Made by a program: the position numbers and the translations under genes. Below are positions 8,028 to 15,957 of a DNA stretch of 39,551 nt, one piece after another. This DNA comes from an uncultured Bacteroidales bacterium (GTDB taxonomy: Bacteria; Bacteroidota; Bacteroidia; Bacteroidales; F082): contig CAMKAR010000001.1 of the NCBI GenBank assembly GCA_946410535.1, forward strand, positions 1-39,551, read 5' to 3'. Under the pieces are notes generated by a model that worked only from the letters and a program-made list of their open reading frames with translations, had not been told where the DNA came from and ran no database searches. Numbering within the stretch: the stretch's first letter is position 1; each line of letters begins with the position of its first letter.

Positions 8028-9279
8028 AATACTGAAAGGCGACAAGGTCATCTGGGTGGTGGCGTTCATCTTGGGCGTCATCTCGCTGATTGTGGTCTAC
8101 AGTGCCACCAGCGCCTTGGCCGTGTCGAAATACGAAGGCAACACTGGTCGGGTGCTGATGAAGCACTTGGGCATGTTGGTTTTCGGTTTCGTCATGATGA
8201 TTGCCGCCGCGAACCTCAACTACAAGCGCTACGCGAAAATCGCGCTGCTGTTGATGATTCCTTGCCTGGCCTTGCTGCTCTACACCTTGGTGTTTGGCCG
8301 CAACATCAACGACGCCAGCCGTTCCATCAACGTTGGTGGTTTTTCGTTCCAACCCAGCGAGATGGCAAAGATCATCCTCATCACCTACCTTGCCCGCCAA
8401 CTGATCATGATGGAAGGCTCGGTCTACAAGTTCAAGGATTTCTTCCTGAAGTTGGCGCTCCCCATCTTGGTGACTGCCGCGCTCATCTTCTCCGAGAACC
8501 TCTCTACCGCTGTCATCTTGGTTGGCGTGTGCATGGTGCTGCTGTTTATTGGGCGCGTGAAGATTTTGCACTTGCTCTCGTTGGTCGGGTTGTGCGTGCT
8601 TGGCATGGGTTGCTATTTGGCCTTCGATGCCATCAAGACCAATGTGGAGAACAAGCACCGCCGCGCCGCGCAACAGGAGTTGGTGATTGGCGAGGCGAAG
8701 GAAGTCACCTTCAAGGAAAAGCAAAACCGCATCCAGACCTGGTCGAACCGACTGAAGTCGATGGGCGAAGACAAGGAGAAGGTGGATCCTTTCGACGACA
8801 AGCACATGCAACGCACCTATGCCGACATCGCGGTGGCTTCGAGCTCGTTGTTCGGAAAAGGTCCTGGCAAGAGCGAGCAACGCAACTTCTTGCCGCATCC
8901 TTATTCCGACTTCATTTATGCCATCATCATCGAGGAGTATGGCCTCGTCGGAGGAGTCGTCGTGCTGTTGCTTTATGTCATACTGTTTACGAGGGTGCTT
9001 CGCATCGTCATCAAGCGGCCGCTCACGTTTGGCTCGCTGATGGCCTTCGGCTTGGGCTTCCTCATCATCTTCCAGGCCATGGTCAACATGGGTGTCAGCA
9101 TCGGGTTGCTGCCTGTGACGGGACAGCCGCTGCCTTTCGTCAGCATGGGAGGTACCTCGCTGATGGCCACGGGCATTGTGCTGGGCATGATTTTGAGCGT
9201 CACCCGCAACATGGAAGACGAAGCCATGAACAAAGAACAAGAAATAGAATCACTTACAGAACCCATTGAAGATGAATGA
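8011..9279 (+). CDS. ftsW: Septal peptidoglycan glycosyltransferase FtsW
   Basis: 422 residues of the SEDS (RodA/FtsW/SpoVE) family, with about ten membrane helices. Recognisable segments are SEMAKIILITYLAR, FGKGPGKSEQRNFLPHPYSDFIYAIIIEEYG and the C-terminal LPFVSMGGTSLMATG. It polymerises lipid II at the septum with FtsI. The large extracytoplasmic loop is long and charged (about residues 205-265, rich in K, R, E and D). The start lies inside the end of the MurD-domain gene and the stop overlaps murG, so translation is probably coupled. Confidence 0.95.
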   Translation: MNIVNKILKGDKVIWVVAFILGVISLIVVYSATSALAVSKYEGNTGRVLMKHLGMLVFGFVMMIAAANLNYKRYAKIALLLMIPCLALLLYTLVFGRNINDASRSINVGGFSFQPSEMAKIILITYLARQLIMMEGSVYKFKDFFLKLALPILVTAALIFSENLSTAVILVGVCMVLLFIGRVKILHLLSLVGLCVLGMGCYLAFDAIKTNVENKHRRAAQQELVIGEAKEVTFKEKQNRIQTWSNRLKSMGEDKEKVDPFDDKHMQRTYADIAVASSSLFGKGPGKSEQRNFLPHPYSDFIYAIIIEEYGLVGGVVVLLLYVILFTRVLRIVIKRPLTFGSLMAFGLGFLIIFQAMVNMGVSIGLLPVTGQPLPFVSMGGTSLMATGIVLGMILSVTRNMEDEAMNKEQEIESLTEPIEDE

Positions 9280-10378
9280 GAACCTGAAAGTCGTGATTAG
9301 CGGTGGAGGCACGGGAGGCCACATATTTCCCGCCATTGCCATTGCCGATGCCTTGAAGAGACGGTTTCCGAAGGCTGAGATCCTTTTTATCGGTGCCCAA
9401 GGCCGCATGGAGATGGAGCGTGTGCCCAAGGCGGGCTATCGCATCGAAGGGCTGTGGATCAGCGGGTTCACCAAGGACGCTTCGGCGTTGAGCCTGCCTT
9501 TCAAGCTCGTTAGCAGCATGGCCAAAGCCATAGGCATCCTCAGGCGCTTCAAGCCCGATGTGGTGATTGGCGTGGGTGGTTTTGCCAGTGGTCCGACCCT
9601 GAAGGCCGCCAACTGGCTGGGCATCCCAACCGTCATCCAAGAGCAGAACTCCTATCCGGGCAAGACCAACCGCAATGTGGGCAAGAAGGCCAAAGCCATC
9701 TGCGTGGCCTACGAACATCTCGACCAATGGTTTCCTGCCGAGAAGATCCACCTCACCGGCAACCCGTTGAGGGCCAACATTAAGCTCATTGGTTGTCGCG
9801 AAGACGCTGCCGAGTACTTCAACCTCGATCCCGACATGCCTGTCGCTTTAGTTGTGGGCGGCAGCCAAGGCGCCTTGGGCATCAATAAGGGCATCAGCGC
9901 CAAACTTTCGGCTTTCAAGGAGTCGAACTTGCAGCTCATCTGGCAGACGGGAAAGTCTTATTTCAAACAAGCGATGGAAGAAGTTGAGGCTTTGAGGCTC
10001 GAAGAGAAAGTGAAGCCCGTCGTTTTCATCGACCGCATGGACTTGGCTTACGGCTTGGCCGACATGGTCGTTTCGCGAGCCGGTGCCATGTCGATTTCGG
10101 AATTGGCATTGGTGCAGAAACCGGTCATATTCGTGCCGTTGCCCACCGCCGCCGAAGACCATCAGACCAAAAACGCGCAACAGCTCGTGGATGCCAAAGC
10201 CGCCCTCATGGTGCGCAATGCCGACACGGAGAAAGACCTTGTGGCCATGTTGCTGCTCCTGGCCAATGACGAGGATTTGCGACTGACGCTTAGGACAAAC
10301 ATCCGGCTGTTTGCCCGACCAAACGCGGCGGATGATATTGTTGATGTTATAGTTGAGAGTTTAGGGTTGAGGGTTTAG
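9272..10378 (+). CDS. murG: UDP-GlcNAc:lipid I N-acetylglucosaminyltransferase MurG
   Basis: 368 residues of GT28 family MurG, which converts lipid I to lipid II at the cytoplasmic face of the inner membrane. Visible motifs are the N-terminal GGGTGGHIFPA loop, GVGGFASGP, VGGSQGALGIN and SRAGAMSISELA. The ATG at 9272 is preferred over an in-frame TTG two codons earlier; it overlaps ftsW by 8 nt. The last eight codons (VESLGLRV plus the stop) lie inside a heptamer tandem repeat, so the natural C-terminus appears to have been replaced or extended by repeat DNA. Confidence 0.95.
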   Translation: MNENLKVVISGGGTGGHIFPAIAIADALKRRFPKAEILFIGAQGRMEMERVPKAGYRIEGLWISGFTKDASALSLPFKLVSSMAKAIGILRRFKPDVVIGVGGFASGPTLKAANWLGIPTVIQEQNSYPGKTNRNVGKKAKAICVAYEHLDQWFPAEKIHLTGNPLRANIKLIGCREDAAEYFNLDPDMPVALVVGGSQGALGINKGISAKLSAFKESNLQLIWQTGKSYFKQAMEEVEALRLEEKVKPVVFIDRMDLAYGLADMVVSRAGAMSISELALVQKPVIFVPLPTAAEDHQTKNAQQLVDAKAALMVRNADTEKDLVAMLLLLANDEDLRLTLRTNIRLFARPNAADDIVDVIVESLGLRV

Positions 10379-10423
10379 AGTTTAGAGTAGTTGAAAGTTT
10401 AGAGTTTAGAGTTTAGAGTTAAG
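10351..10423. repeat. Heptamer tandem repeat AGTTTAG at murG-murC junction
   Basis: About nine or ten units of a 7-bp repeat, consensus AGTTTAG with variants AGTTGAG, GGTTGAG and GGTTTAG. One 10-bp irregular unit lies at 10386-10395. The first four units are coding and supply the murG C-terminus and its TAG stop (10376-10378). The rest fill most of the 53-nt gap before murC. Copy number is likely to vary by replication slippage. Confidence 0.85.
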
Positions 10424-10431
10424 GACACAAA

Positions 10432-11772
10432 ATGAACAAAAGAGAAGGACATACGGTTTACCTATTGGGCATCGGTGGCATCGGTATGAGTGCCTTGGCC
10501 CGCTATTATCGCAACCTTGGCCATACCGTTGCTGGGTATGACCGTACACCTTCTCCTCTTACGCGACAGTTGGAAAATGAGGGCATGGCAATCCATTATG
10601 AAGATAGACCTGAACTATTGCCTGCCCTCATTGAGTTTGTCGTCTATACCCCCGCCGTCCCCAACGACCTCAAGGAGTTTGAGGCGTTGCGCCAACGCGG
10701 CCTTCCCATCATGAAACGCTCGGAGGCATTGGGACGCATCTCCGAACGCCATTTCACCATCGCGGTGGCCGGCACGCATGGCAAGACCACCACCACAGCC
10801 ATGGTGGCCCACATCCTGCATATTTGTGGCAAAGATACCACCGCCTTCATCGGCGGCATCGCCAACAACTTCGGGAGCAACCTGCTCTTGGGCAAGGGCG
10901 AGGGAAGCCTATTGGTAGCCGAGGCCGACGAGTTCGACCGTTCCTTCTTGCGTCTCCACCCCAATGTCAGCATCGTCAACTCCATTGATGCCGACCATTT
11001 GGACATCTACGGCGACCGCCAACATCTCGTGAAGGGCTTCAACGACTTCGCCCAACTCACTGAAGGCAAGGTCATCGTCAGGGAAGGGTTAGCCATAGAA
11101 GCCAATCAAGTCGTCCGCTTCGGCTTTGGCCCATCGTGCGACTACCGGGCCGAAGTCGTCAAGCCGGCGAAAGGTGTCACCGATTTCATCATCGAGGGCG
11201 AGGGCCATAGGACCGAGGTCAGGTTGCCCATGGCTGGCGACCACAACGTGATGAACGCTACAGCCGCCTTCATCGCCGCTCGACAAGTCGGCATCGAGCC
11301 CAACGCCATCGCTTTGGCCTTGGCTTCGTTCAAAGGCGTGAAACGCCGCTTCGATGTCCGAGTCAATAACGAAAAGCATTGCTACATTGACGATTACGCC
11401 CACCATCCCGAGGAAATCCGTTCGTGCCTTAATGCCGTCAGGGCCTCATTCCCCGAAAGACGCATCACATTGGTGTTCCAACCCCATTTGTTCAGCCGCA
11501 CCCGCGACTTCATGGACGAGTTTGCCACCGTTTTGGCTTTGGCCGACGAACTGATCCTTTTGGACATCTATCCCGCCCGTGAGCAGCCCATCGAAGGCAT
11601 CACCTCGGAGGCGCTATTACATAAGGTGCAGATGCAGAATAAACGTGTTTGCACGAAATCGGAGCTTGTTGGGATGATAGAAAGCGAGAAGCCCGGACTG
11701 CTCATCACCATGGGCGCCGGCGACATCGACCGTTTTGTTGAACCCCTCGAAAAACTGATAAAGACATGGTAA
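10432..11772 (+). CDS. murC: UDP-N-acetylmuramate--L-alanine ligase
   Basis: 446 residues, full-length Mur ligase. The N-terminal LLGIGGIGMSALARYY is the Rossmann-type loop of MurC, and GTHGKTT (K118) is the ATP-binding P-loop. DDYAHHPEEI and FQPHLFSRT are typical of the C-terminal half. It adds L-alanine to UDP-MurNAc as the first peptide step in the cytoplasm. It follows the heptamer repeat and overlaps ftsQ by 7 nt. Confidence 0.96.
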   Translation: MNKREGHTVYLLGIGGIGMSALARYYRNLGHTVAGYDRTPSPLTRQLENEGMAIHYEDRPELLPALIEFVVYTPAVPNDLKEFEALRQRGLPIMKRSEALGRISERHFTIAVAGTHGKTTTTAMVAHILHICGKDTTAFIGGIANNFGSNLLLGKGEGSLLVAEADEFDRSFLRLHPNVSIVNSIDADHLDIYGDRQHLVKGFNDFAQLTEGKVIVREGLAIEANQVVRFGFGPSCDYRAEVVKPAKGVTDFIIEGEGHRTEVRLPMAGDHNVMNATAAFIAARQVGIEPNAIALALASFKGVKRRFDVRVNNEKHCYIDDYAHHPEEIRSCLNAVRASFPERRITLVFQPHLFSRTRDFMDEFATVLALADELILLDIYPAREQPIEGITSEALLHKVQMQNKRVCTKSELVGMIESEKPGLLITMGAGDIDRFVEPLEKLIKTW

Positions 11773-12530
11773 AGAAGATCTTAAGCATAGTATTGTGGGT
11801 TGTCACTGCCGCCGCGCTTGTCGTCCTGTTTGTCTTCTCTCGCGAGAACTACCTCAACGCACCCGTGAAAGCCGTCAACCTGATTCCCGAAAGCGACAGC
11901 GGTTTCGTCAGGCGGAGCGAGCTGCGCGACGAGATTGTCGGCATCTGCAACCGACATTCCATCGGCACGGTCAACATGGTGGCCATCCAGCGCCATCTCG
12001 AAGACAACCCGTGGATTGAGAGCAGCGCCTCGTTTATCGACCTCGACGGGACACTCAACGTCAGTTTCAAGGAATATGAGCCGAGCTTCAGGGTCTTCGG
12101 CAAGGACGGCCATTCGGTGTATGTGACCGACAATGGCGTAGTGGTGCCTGCCAGCAGCAACTACACCCCTTATGTGCTCATCGCCAATGGCAACTTCAGC
12201 ATTGCCAGCGACTCGGTCACCTATCGCCTTTGCGACACCCTCGACCGCGACCGCAACATCATCAACGCCCTCTATTGGCACAAGGCCATTGAGGACAACC
12301 CGTTCATGAAAAACTGCGTGGGTCAGCTTTATTGCAACAGCCACAACGAGTTTGAGCTGACCGTGCGTGGCCTCAGTGCCCGTGTGATTGTGGGCGACAC
12401 CTGCCTTGCCGCCGACAAGCTGCGTCGCTTGGAAATCTTTATGAAACAACGTCTTGGCAAGCCCGAGACCCACATTTTGAATACAATCAATCTGAATTAT
12501 AAAAACCAAATAGTCTGTACAAAACGATAA
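11766..12530 (+). CDS. ftsQ: Division protein FtsQ
   Basis: 254 residues with one N-terminal transmembrane segment (about residues 5-25). A periplasmic POTRA-like region follows (VNLIPESDSGFVRRSELRDEI) and then a beta-rich domain. The fold and position between murC and ftsA identify FtsQ, which links FtsL/FtsB-type partners to FtsI and FtsW. Sequence similarity within the family is low, so context carries much of the weight. The start overlaps the murC stop; ftsA begins 4 nt after its end. Confidence 0.9.
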   Translation: MVKKILSIVLWVVTAAALVVLFVFSRENYLNAPVKAVNLIPESDSGFVRRSELRDEIVGICNRHSIGTVNMVAIQRHLEDNPWIESSASFIDLDGTLNVSFKEYEPSFRVFGKDGHSVYVTDNGVVVPASSNYTPYVLIANGNFSIASDSVTYRLCDTLDRDRNIINALYWHKAIEDNPFMKNCVGQLYCNSHNEFELTVRGLSARVIVGDTCLAADKLRRLEIFMKQRLGKPETHILNTINLNYKNQIVCTKR

Positions 12531-12534
12531 TGTT

Positions 12535-13899
12535 ATGAGCGAAGGAAAAATCATCGTCGGATTAGACATCGGCACCACCAAGGTGGCCTGCATCGTCGGC
12601 CAGAAGTCCGACAACGGAAAAATAGAGATTCTGGGATACGGCAAGACCATCTCCACCGGCGTTAGGAGGGGTGTGGTCACCAATATCTTCGACACCGTCG
12701 AAGCCATCAAGACTGCTGTCAAGCAGGCCTCCGACCAGGCGGGCGTGGAAATCAACCGCGTCAGCGTGGGCATCGCCGGACAGCACATCAAAAGCCTGCA
12801 ACACCGTGGTGTGATGATGCGCGACAACCACGAGACCGAAATCACTGAGGCCGAGCTGGAACGCTTGCGCAACGACACCTTTAAGATCAACATGACGCCT
12901 GGCGAGGAAATCATCGACGTCATTCGCCAAGACACCTACGTTGACGGCGAGTTGGCCACCAACCCCGTCGGAATGTTGGGCAGCAAGATCGAGGCTAACT
13001 TCCACGTCATCATCGGGCAGACTTCGGCGGCCAAGAACATCATCAAGTGCATCCAAAGCGCAGGCTTGGAGATGGATTACATGATCCTTGAGCCTATTGC
13101 CTCGGCCCAGGCCGTGCTCGACGAGGAGGAGAAAGACGCCGGCGTGGTGCTCGTCGACATCGGCGGCGGCACTACCGACATCGCCATCTTCAAGGGCAAG
13201 AAAATACAGCACACCGCCGTCATCCCCTTTGGCGGCAACATCATCACTGACGACATTTGCACCGGCTGCTCCATCATCAAGCACTACGCCGAGGAGGTGA
13301 AGGTGAAGTTCGGGTCGGCCTTGGCCAGCGAGAACCGCGACGACGAGGTGGTCTCCATCCCCGGCATCCGTGGCCGCGACCCCAAGGAAATCTCTTTCAA
13401 GAACTTGGCTCACATCATCCAAGCCCGTTTGGAGGAAATCTTCGAGTTGGTCAACTACGAGATCCAGAAGGCCAAGTCCGACAACCAACTCATCGCCGGC
13501 ATCGTGCTCACAGGTGGCGGAGCCATGATGCGCCACATCCAACAGTTAGCCGAGTTCAAGACCGGGCTGGAAGTCCGCATCGGCTATCCCAACGAACACC
13601 TCAACCAGACGGAGATGAAGGAGCTTTCAAGCCCCATGTATTCCACCGGCATCGGCATTGTCATCGAGACCATCGCCCGCATGGAACACGACGAGTTCCT
13701 GCAAGCCTCAGCTGCCGCCGAAAAGAGGAGAGAAGGCATCGTTGAGCCTCAGGTGGTTGTCGCCGCCGAAACCGAACAAGAAGAAGCCAAGGAAGAAAAA
13801 GACGAAACCACCCAGAGAAAGCCGAAGAAGAAAGGCCTCGACCTGAAGAAGATCGTCACTTCGCTGACCGAGTTTTTCACCCCCGACAACATTGAATAA
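12535..13899 (+). CDS. ftsA: Division protein FtsA
   Basis: 454 residues of the actin/Hsp70 ATPase superfamily. GLDIGTTKVACIVG at the N-terminus is phosphate-binding loop 1, VDIGGGTTDIAIF is phosphate loop 2, and GIVLTGGGAMM is the adenosine motif. The C-terminus has a long acidic/basic linker (EQEEAKEEKDETTQRKPKKK). It ends in a short amphipathic helix (LKKIVTSLTEFF) expected to bind the membrane. FtsA anchors FtsZ filaments to the inner membrane. The gene is 17 nt upstream of ftsZ. Confidence 0.96.
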   Translation: MSEGKIIVGLDIGTTKVACIVGQKSDNGKIEILGYGKTISTGVRRGVVTNIFDTVEAIKTAVKQASDQAGVEINRVSVGIAGQHIKSLQHRGVMMRDNHETEITEAELERLRNDTFKINMTPGEEIIDVIRQDTYVDGELATNPVGMLGSKIEANFHVIIGQTSAAKNIIKCIQSAGLEMDYMILEPIASAQAVLDEEEKDAGVVLVDIGGGTTDIAIFKGKKIQHTAVIPFGGNIITDDICTGCSIIKHYAEEVKVKFGSALASENRDDEVVSIPGIRGRDPKEISFKNLAHIIQARLEEIFELVNYEIQKAKSDNQLIAGIVLTGGGAMMRHIQQLAEFKTGLEVRIGYPNEHLNQTEMKELSSPMYSTGIGIVIETIARMEHDEFLQASAAAEKRREGIVEPQVVVAAETEQEEAKEEKDETTQRKPKKKGLDLKKIVTSLTEFFTPDNIE

Positions 13900-13916
13900 C
13901 CCCAAAAAACAATACC

Positions 13917-15743
13917 ATGGCAGAAGATTACACAACTCATAGCGAACGCGACGAGATGTTCAAGCCCGTCGGTGTGGAGAAGCCCAACTATATCAAGGTC
14001 ATCGGCGTGGGTGGTGGCGGAGGCAATGCCGTCAATCACATGATGGAGGAAGGCATTCAAGGTGTCGACTTCGTCCTTTGCAACACCGACCACCAGGCGC
14101 TGCTGAAGAGCAACGTGAAGACCACCGTCCATCTCGGCAAGCGCGAGTTGGGCGCCGGCAACGACCCCAACGTTGGGCGCGAGGCCGCCGAAATGAGCCG
14201 CGACGAGATTGACGCCCTGCTCGACGACGAAACCAAGATGCTGTTTGTCACCGCTGGTATGGGCGGTGGCACGGGCACCGGAGCCGCTCCCGTTGTGGCC
14301 AAGCTGGCCAAAGACAAGGGTATCCTCACCGTTGGCATTGTCACCATGCCGATGGAGCGCGAAGGCCGTCGCCGCAAGCTGCAAGCCTTGGCCGGCATCG
14401 ACGAGCTGAAGAAATGCGTCGACACGCTCATCCTCATCAGCACCGACAAGCTCCGCGACCAATACGGCAACATGAAGCTCTCCGAAGCCTTCAAGAAAGC
14501 CGACGATGTGTTGGCCACTGCAGCACGCGGCATCGCCGAAATCATCACCGTGCCAGGCTATGTCAACGTCGACTTCGAAGACGTGAAGACCGTCATGAAA
14601 GACAGCGGCAAGGCCATCATGGGTTCCGGCACCGCCGAAGGCGAAGGCCGAGCCGAAAAAGCCATCAAGGATGCCATCCACTCGCCTTTGCTCAACGACT
14701 CGAACATCGAAGGCGCGAAAAACATCCTGCTCTACATCACCTCGGGCACCAACGAAGTCTCGTTGGACGAGGTCGACGAAATCCTTGAGATTGCCCAAAA
14801 CGCCTGCGGCAACAACTCCGATGTCATTTGGGGCAACGGCACCGACGAAAGCCTCGGCGAAGCCCTCAGCGTCACTTTGATTGCCACAGGATTCAACCAC
14901 GATGCGAAGTCCTATACAGCGGTCTTGAATGAGAAACAAAACACCGCCGATGCTCCTGTGGCACCCAAGAAGGTCTACGGCCTTGATGGCACCATCAAAG
15001 GTGAGGAAAGCCAGCCCAAAGCACCCCAAAACGAAACTGTGAAGCCCATTGTTGAAGCCCCTAAGGCAGAGCGGCCCGCCCCCGAAAAGGTGGTGGAGCA
15101 GGCCCAAGTGAGGCATGAGGAGAAGACTGTGCATCCTTTGTTCTCCCCAGTGACGGCAAAGCCTGAGCCTAAGACCCCTGAGCTTGCGGCTGCTGAGCAA
15201 AGCCGAAGCATCGAAAGTCCGACCCCGACCGTAAAGTCCCCTGAGCTTGTCGAAGGGCCGACCCAAACAAAAGAGCCGACTCACTTAGATGACGGCCCCT
15301 ATATCGAGCCTATCTCCAATCCCACGCCGGCAGCTCCCATCTGCGAAACGCCTCAGACCACGCATCATGTGGAGGAGCGCCCCGTCGTCAAGGTGTTCGA
15401 CAATCCGTTCCGTTCGGGCAGCAATGATGACGACGGCTTCGAGATTACCTCGCGCATCATGACCAAGGAGGAGACCCAAGCCCGCGCCGAGCAGGCTGTG
15501 GCCGTGCTTGAGGCCAAGAAAGCCAAGGAAATCGACCCAAAGGAGCAGCTCAAGAAACAGCGTCTGCGTGCCCTGAGCATGAACTTCAGGACGGCCCGCG
15601 GCCTCGAAGAGCTGGAGAACCAACCAGCCTACCTGCGGCGCAACGTCGAGATCAGCCATCCCGACGACGAGCTGTCGCAGTATTCGGCCACCCAAAAAGG
15701 CATCAGCGGCGAGAACTCATACCTTCACGACAACGTGGACTGA
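13917..15743 (+). CDS. ftsZ: Division GTPase FtsZ with long C-terminal linker
   Basis: 608 residues, much longer than the roughly 380-430 residues of many FtsZ proteins. The tubulin-like GTPase has GVGGGGGNAVNHM near the start and the signature GMGGGTGTGAAP. The synergy loop contains LDEVDEI. The conserved domains end near residue 326. A linker of about 240 residues, rich in P, E and K, follows, then the conserved terminal segment PAYLRRNVEI (about residues 569-578), which probably binds FtsA. Part of the linker (SPELVEG, residues 441-447) is encoded by a palindromic repeat of a type widespread in bacterial intergenic DNA. Last gene of the operon. Confidence 0.96.
   Translation: MAEDYTTHSERDEMFKPVGVEKPNYIKVIGVGGGGGNAVNHMMEEGIQGVDFVLCNTDHQALLKSNVKTTVHLGKRELGAGNDPNVGREAAEMSRDEIDALLDDETKMLFVTAGMGGGTGTGAAPVVAKLAKDKGILTVGIVTMPMEREGRRRKLQALAGIDELKKCVDTLILISTDKLRDQYGNMKLSEAFKKADDVLATAARGIAEIITVPGYVNVDFEDVKTVMKDSGKAIMGSGTAEGEGRAEKAIKDAIHSPLLNDSNIEGAKNILLYITSGTNEVSLDEVDEILEIAQNACGNNSDVIWGNGTDESLGEALSVTLIATGFNHDAKSYTAVLNEKQNTADAPVAPKKVYGLDGTIKGEESQPKAPQNETVKPIVEAPKAERPAPEKVVEQAQVRHEEKTVHPLFSPVTAKPEPKTPELAAAEQSRSIESPTPTVKSPELVEGPTQTKEPTHLDDGPYIEPISNPTPAAPICETPQTTHHVEERPVVKVFDNPFRSGSNDDDGFEITSRIMTKEETQARAEQAVAVLEAKKAKEIDPKEQLKKQRLRALSMNFRTARGLEELENQPAYLRRNVEISHPDDELSQYSATQKGISGENSYLHDNVD
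15239..15257. repeat. CCCTGAGCTTGTCGAAGGG repeat inside ftsZ
   Basis: A 19-bp imperfect palindrome of a type found dispersed in many bacterial genomes (its reverse complement begins CCCTTCGACAAGCTC). It is read in frame as SPELVEG. The 12-mer CCCCTGAGCTTG occurs twice, at 15175-15186 and 15238-15249, exactly 63 nt (21 codons) apart. This hints at a duplicated or twice-inserted unit in the linker. Confidence 0.65.
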
Positions 15744-15750
15744 GCTCGGC

Positions 15751-15848
15751 TTTATCAATACAGACTATGGGCGGCAAAGCGCATGTTGCGCGACAAGGCA
15801 AACTTCGGCGTGCTCGAAGGCCTAATGTCATTTCCTGATATAGGTTGA
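15751..15848 (+). pseudogene. Fragment of Rpn/PD-(D/E)XK nuclease family transposase
   Basis: FINTDY is readable at 15751-15768 and, after a 2-nt shift, AKRMLRDKANFGVLEGLMS at 15774-15830. Together they match the N-terminal start of the Bacteroidota Rpn-like PD-(D/E)XK nuclease/putative transposase family, as recalled from family members. A stop follows at 15846-15848, and the catalytic part is missing. It is a short decayed remnant just after ftsZ, not a working gene. Confidence 0.55.
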
Positions 15849-15858
15849 CTTTTTCGTG

Positions 15859-15896
15859 AAAGCCGACGGCGCAAGCTGTCGGTTTTCCTTTTTTCG
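15859..15896 (+). terminator. Rho-independent terminator of the dcw operon
   Basis: Stem AAAGCCGAC (15859-15867) pairs with GTCGGTTTT (15878-15886), including G-U pairs, and a T-rich run follows to 15894. It lies after ftsZ and the nuclease remnant and before the next promoter. Confidence 0.65.
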
Positions 15897-15929
15897 TGGT
15901 ATCCTGTGACGCGCTATGGCTTTTTTGCG

Positions 15930-15937
15930 TACCTTTG
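15930..15937 (+). promoter_or_regulatory. -7 promoter box of the first C25 protease gene
   Basis: TACCTTTG followed by C matches TAnnTTTG. It is 20 nt upstream of the ATG at 15958, so an earlier in-frame ATG at 15916 lies upstream of the transcript start and is unlikely to be used. Confidence 0.6.
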
Positions 15938-15957
15938 CCCCAAATTTCCCATCGAAA

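Noticed and set aside
7984..9240. 418-codon open frame antisense to ftsW
   Set aside because: Low-complexity H/Q/D-rich translation opposite a clear SEDS protein; no motif.
10351..10423. CRISPR array or telomere-like element
   Set aside because: The units are 7 bp without spacers; it is a simple tandem repeat.
13749..15284. 511-codon open frame antisense to ftsA/ftsZ
   Set aside because: Opposite well-identified genes; the translation resembles no known protein.
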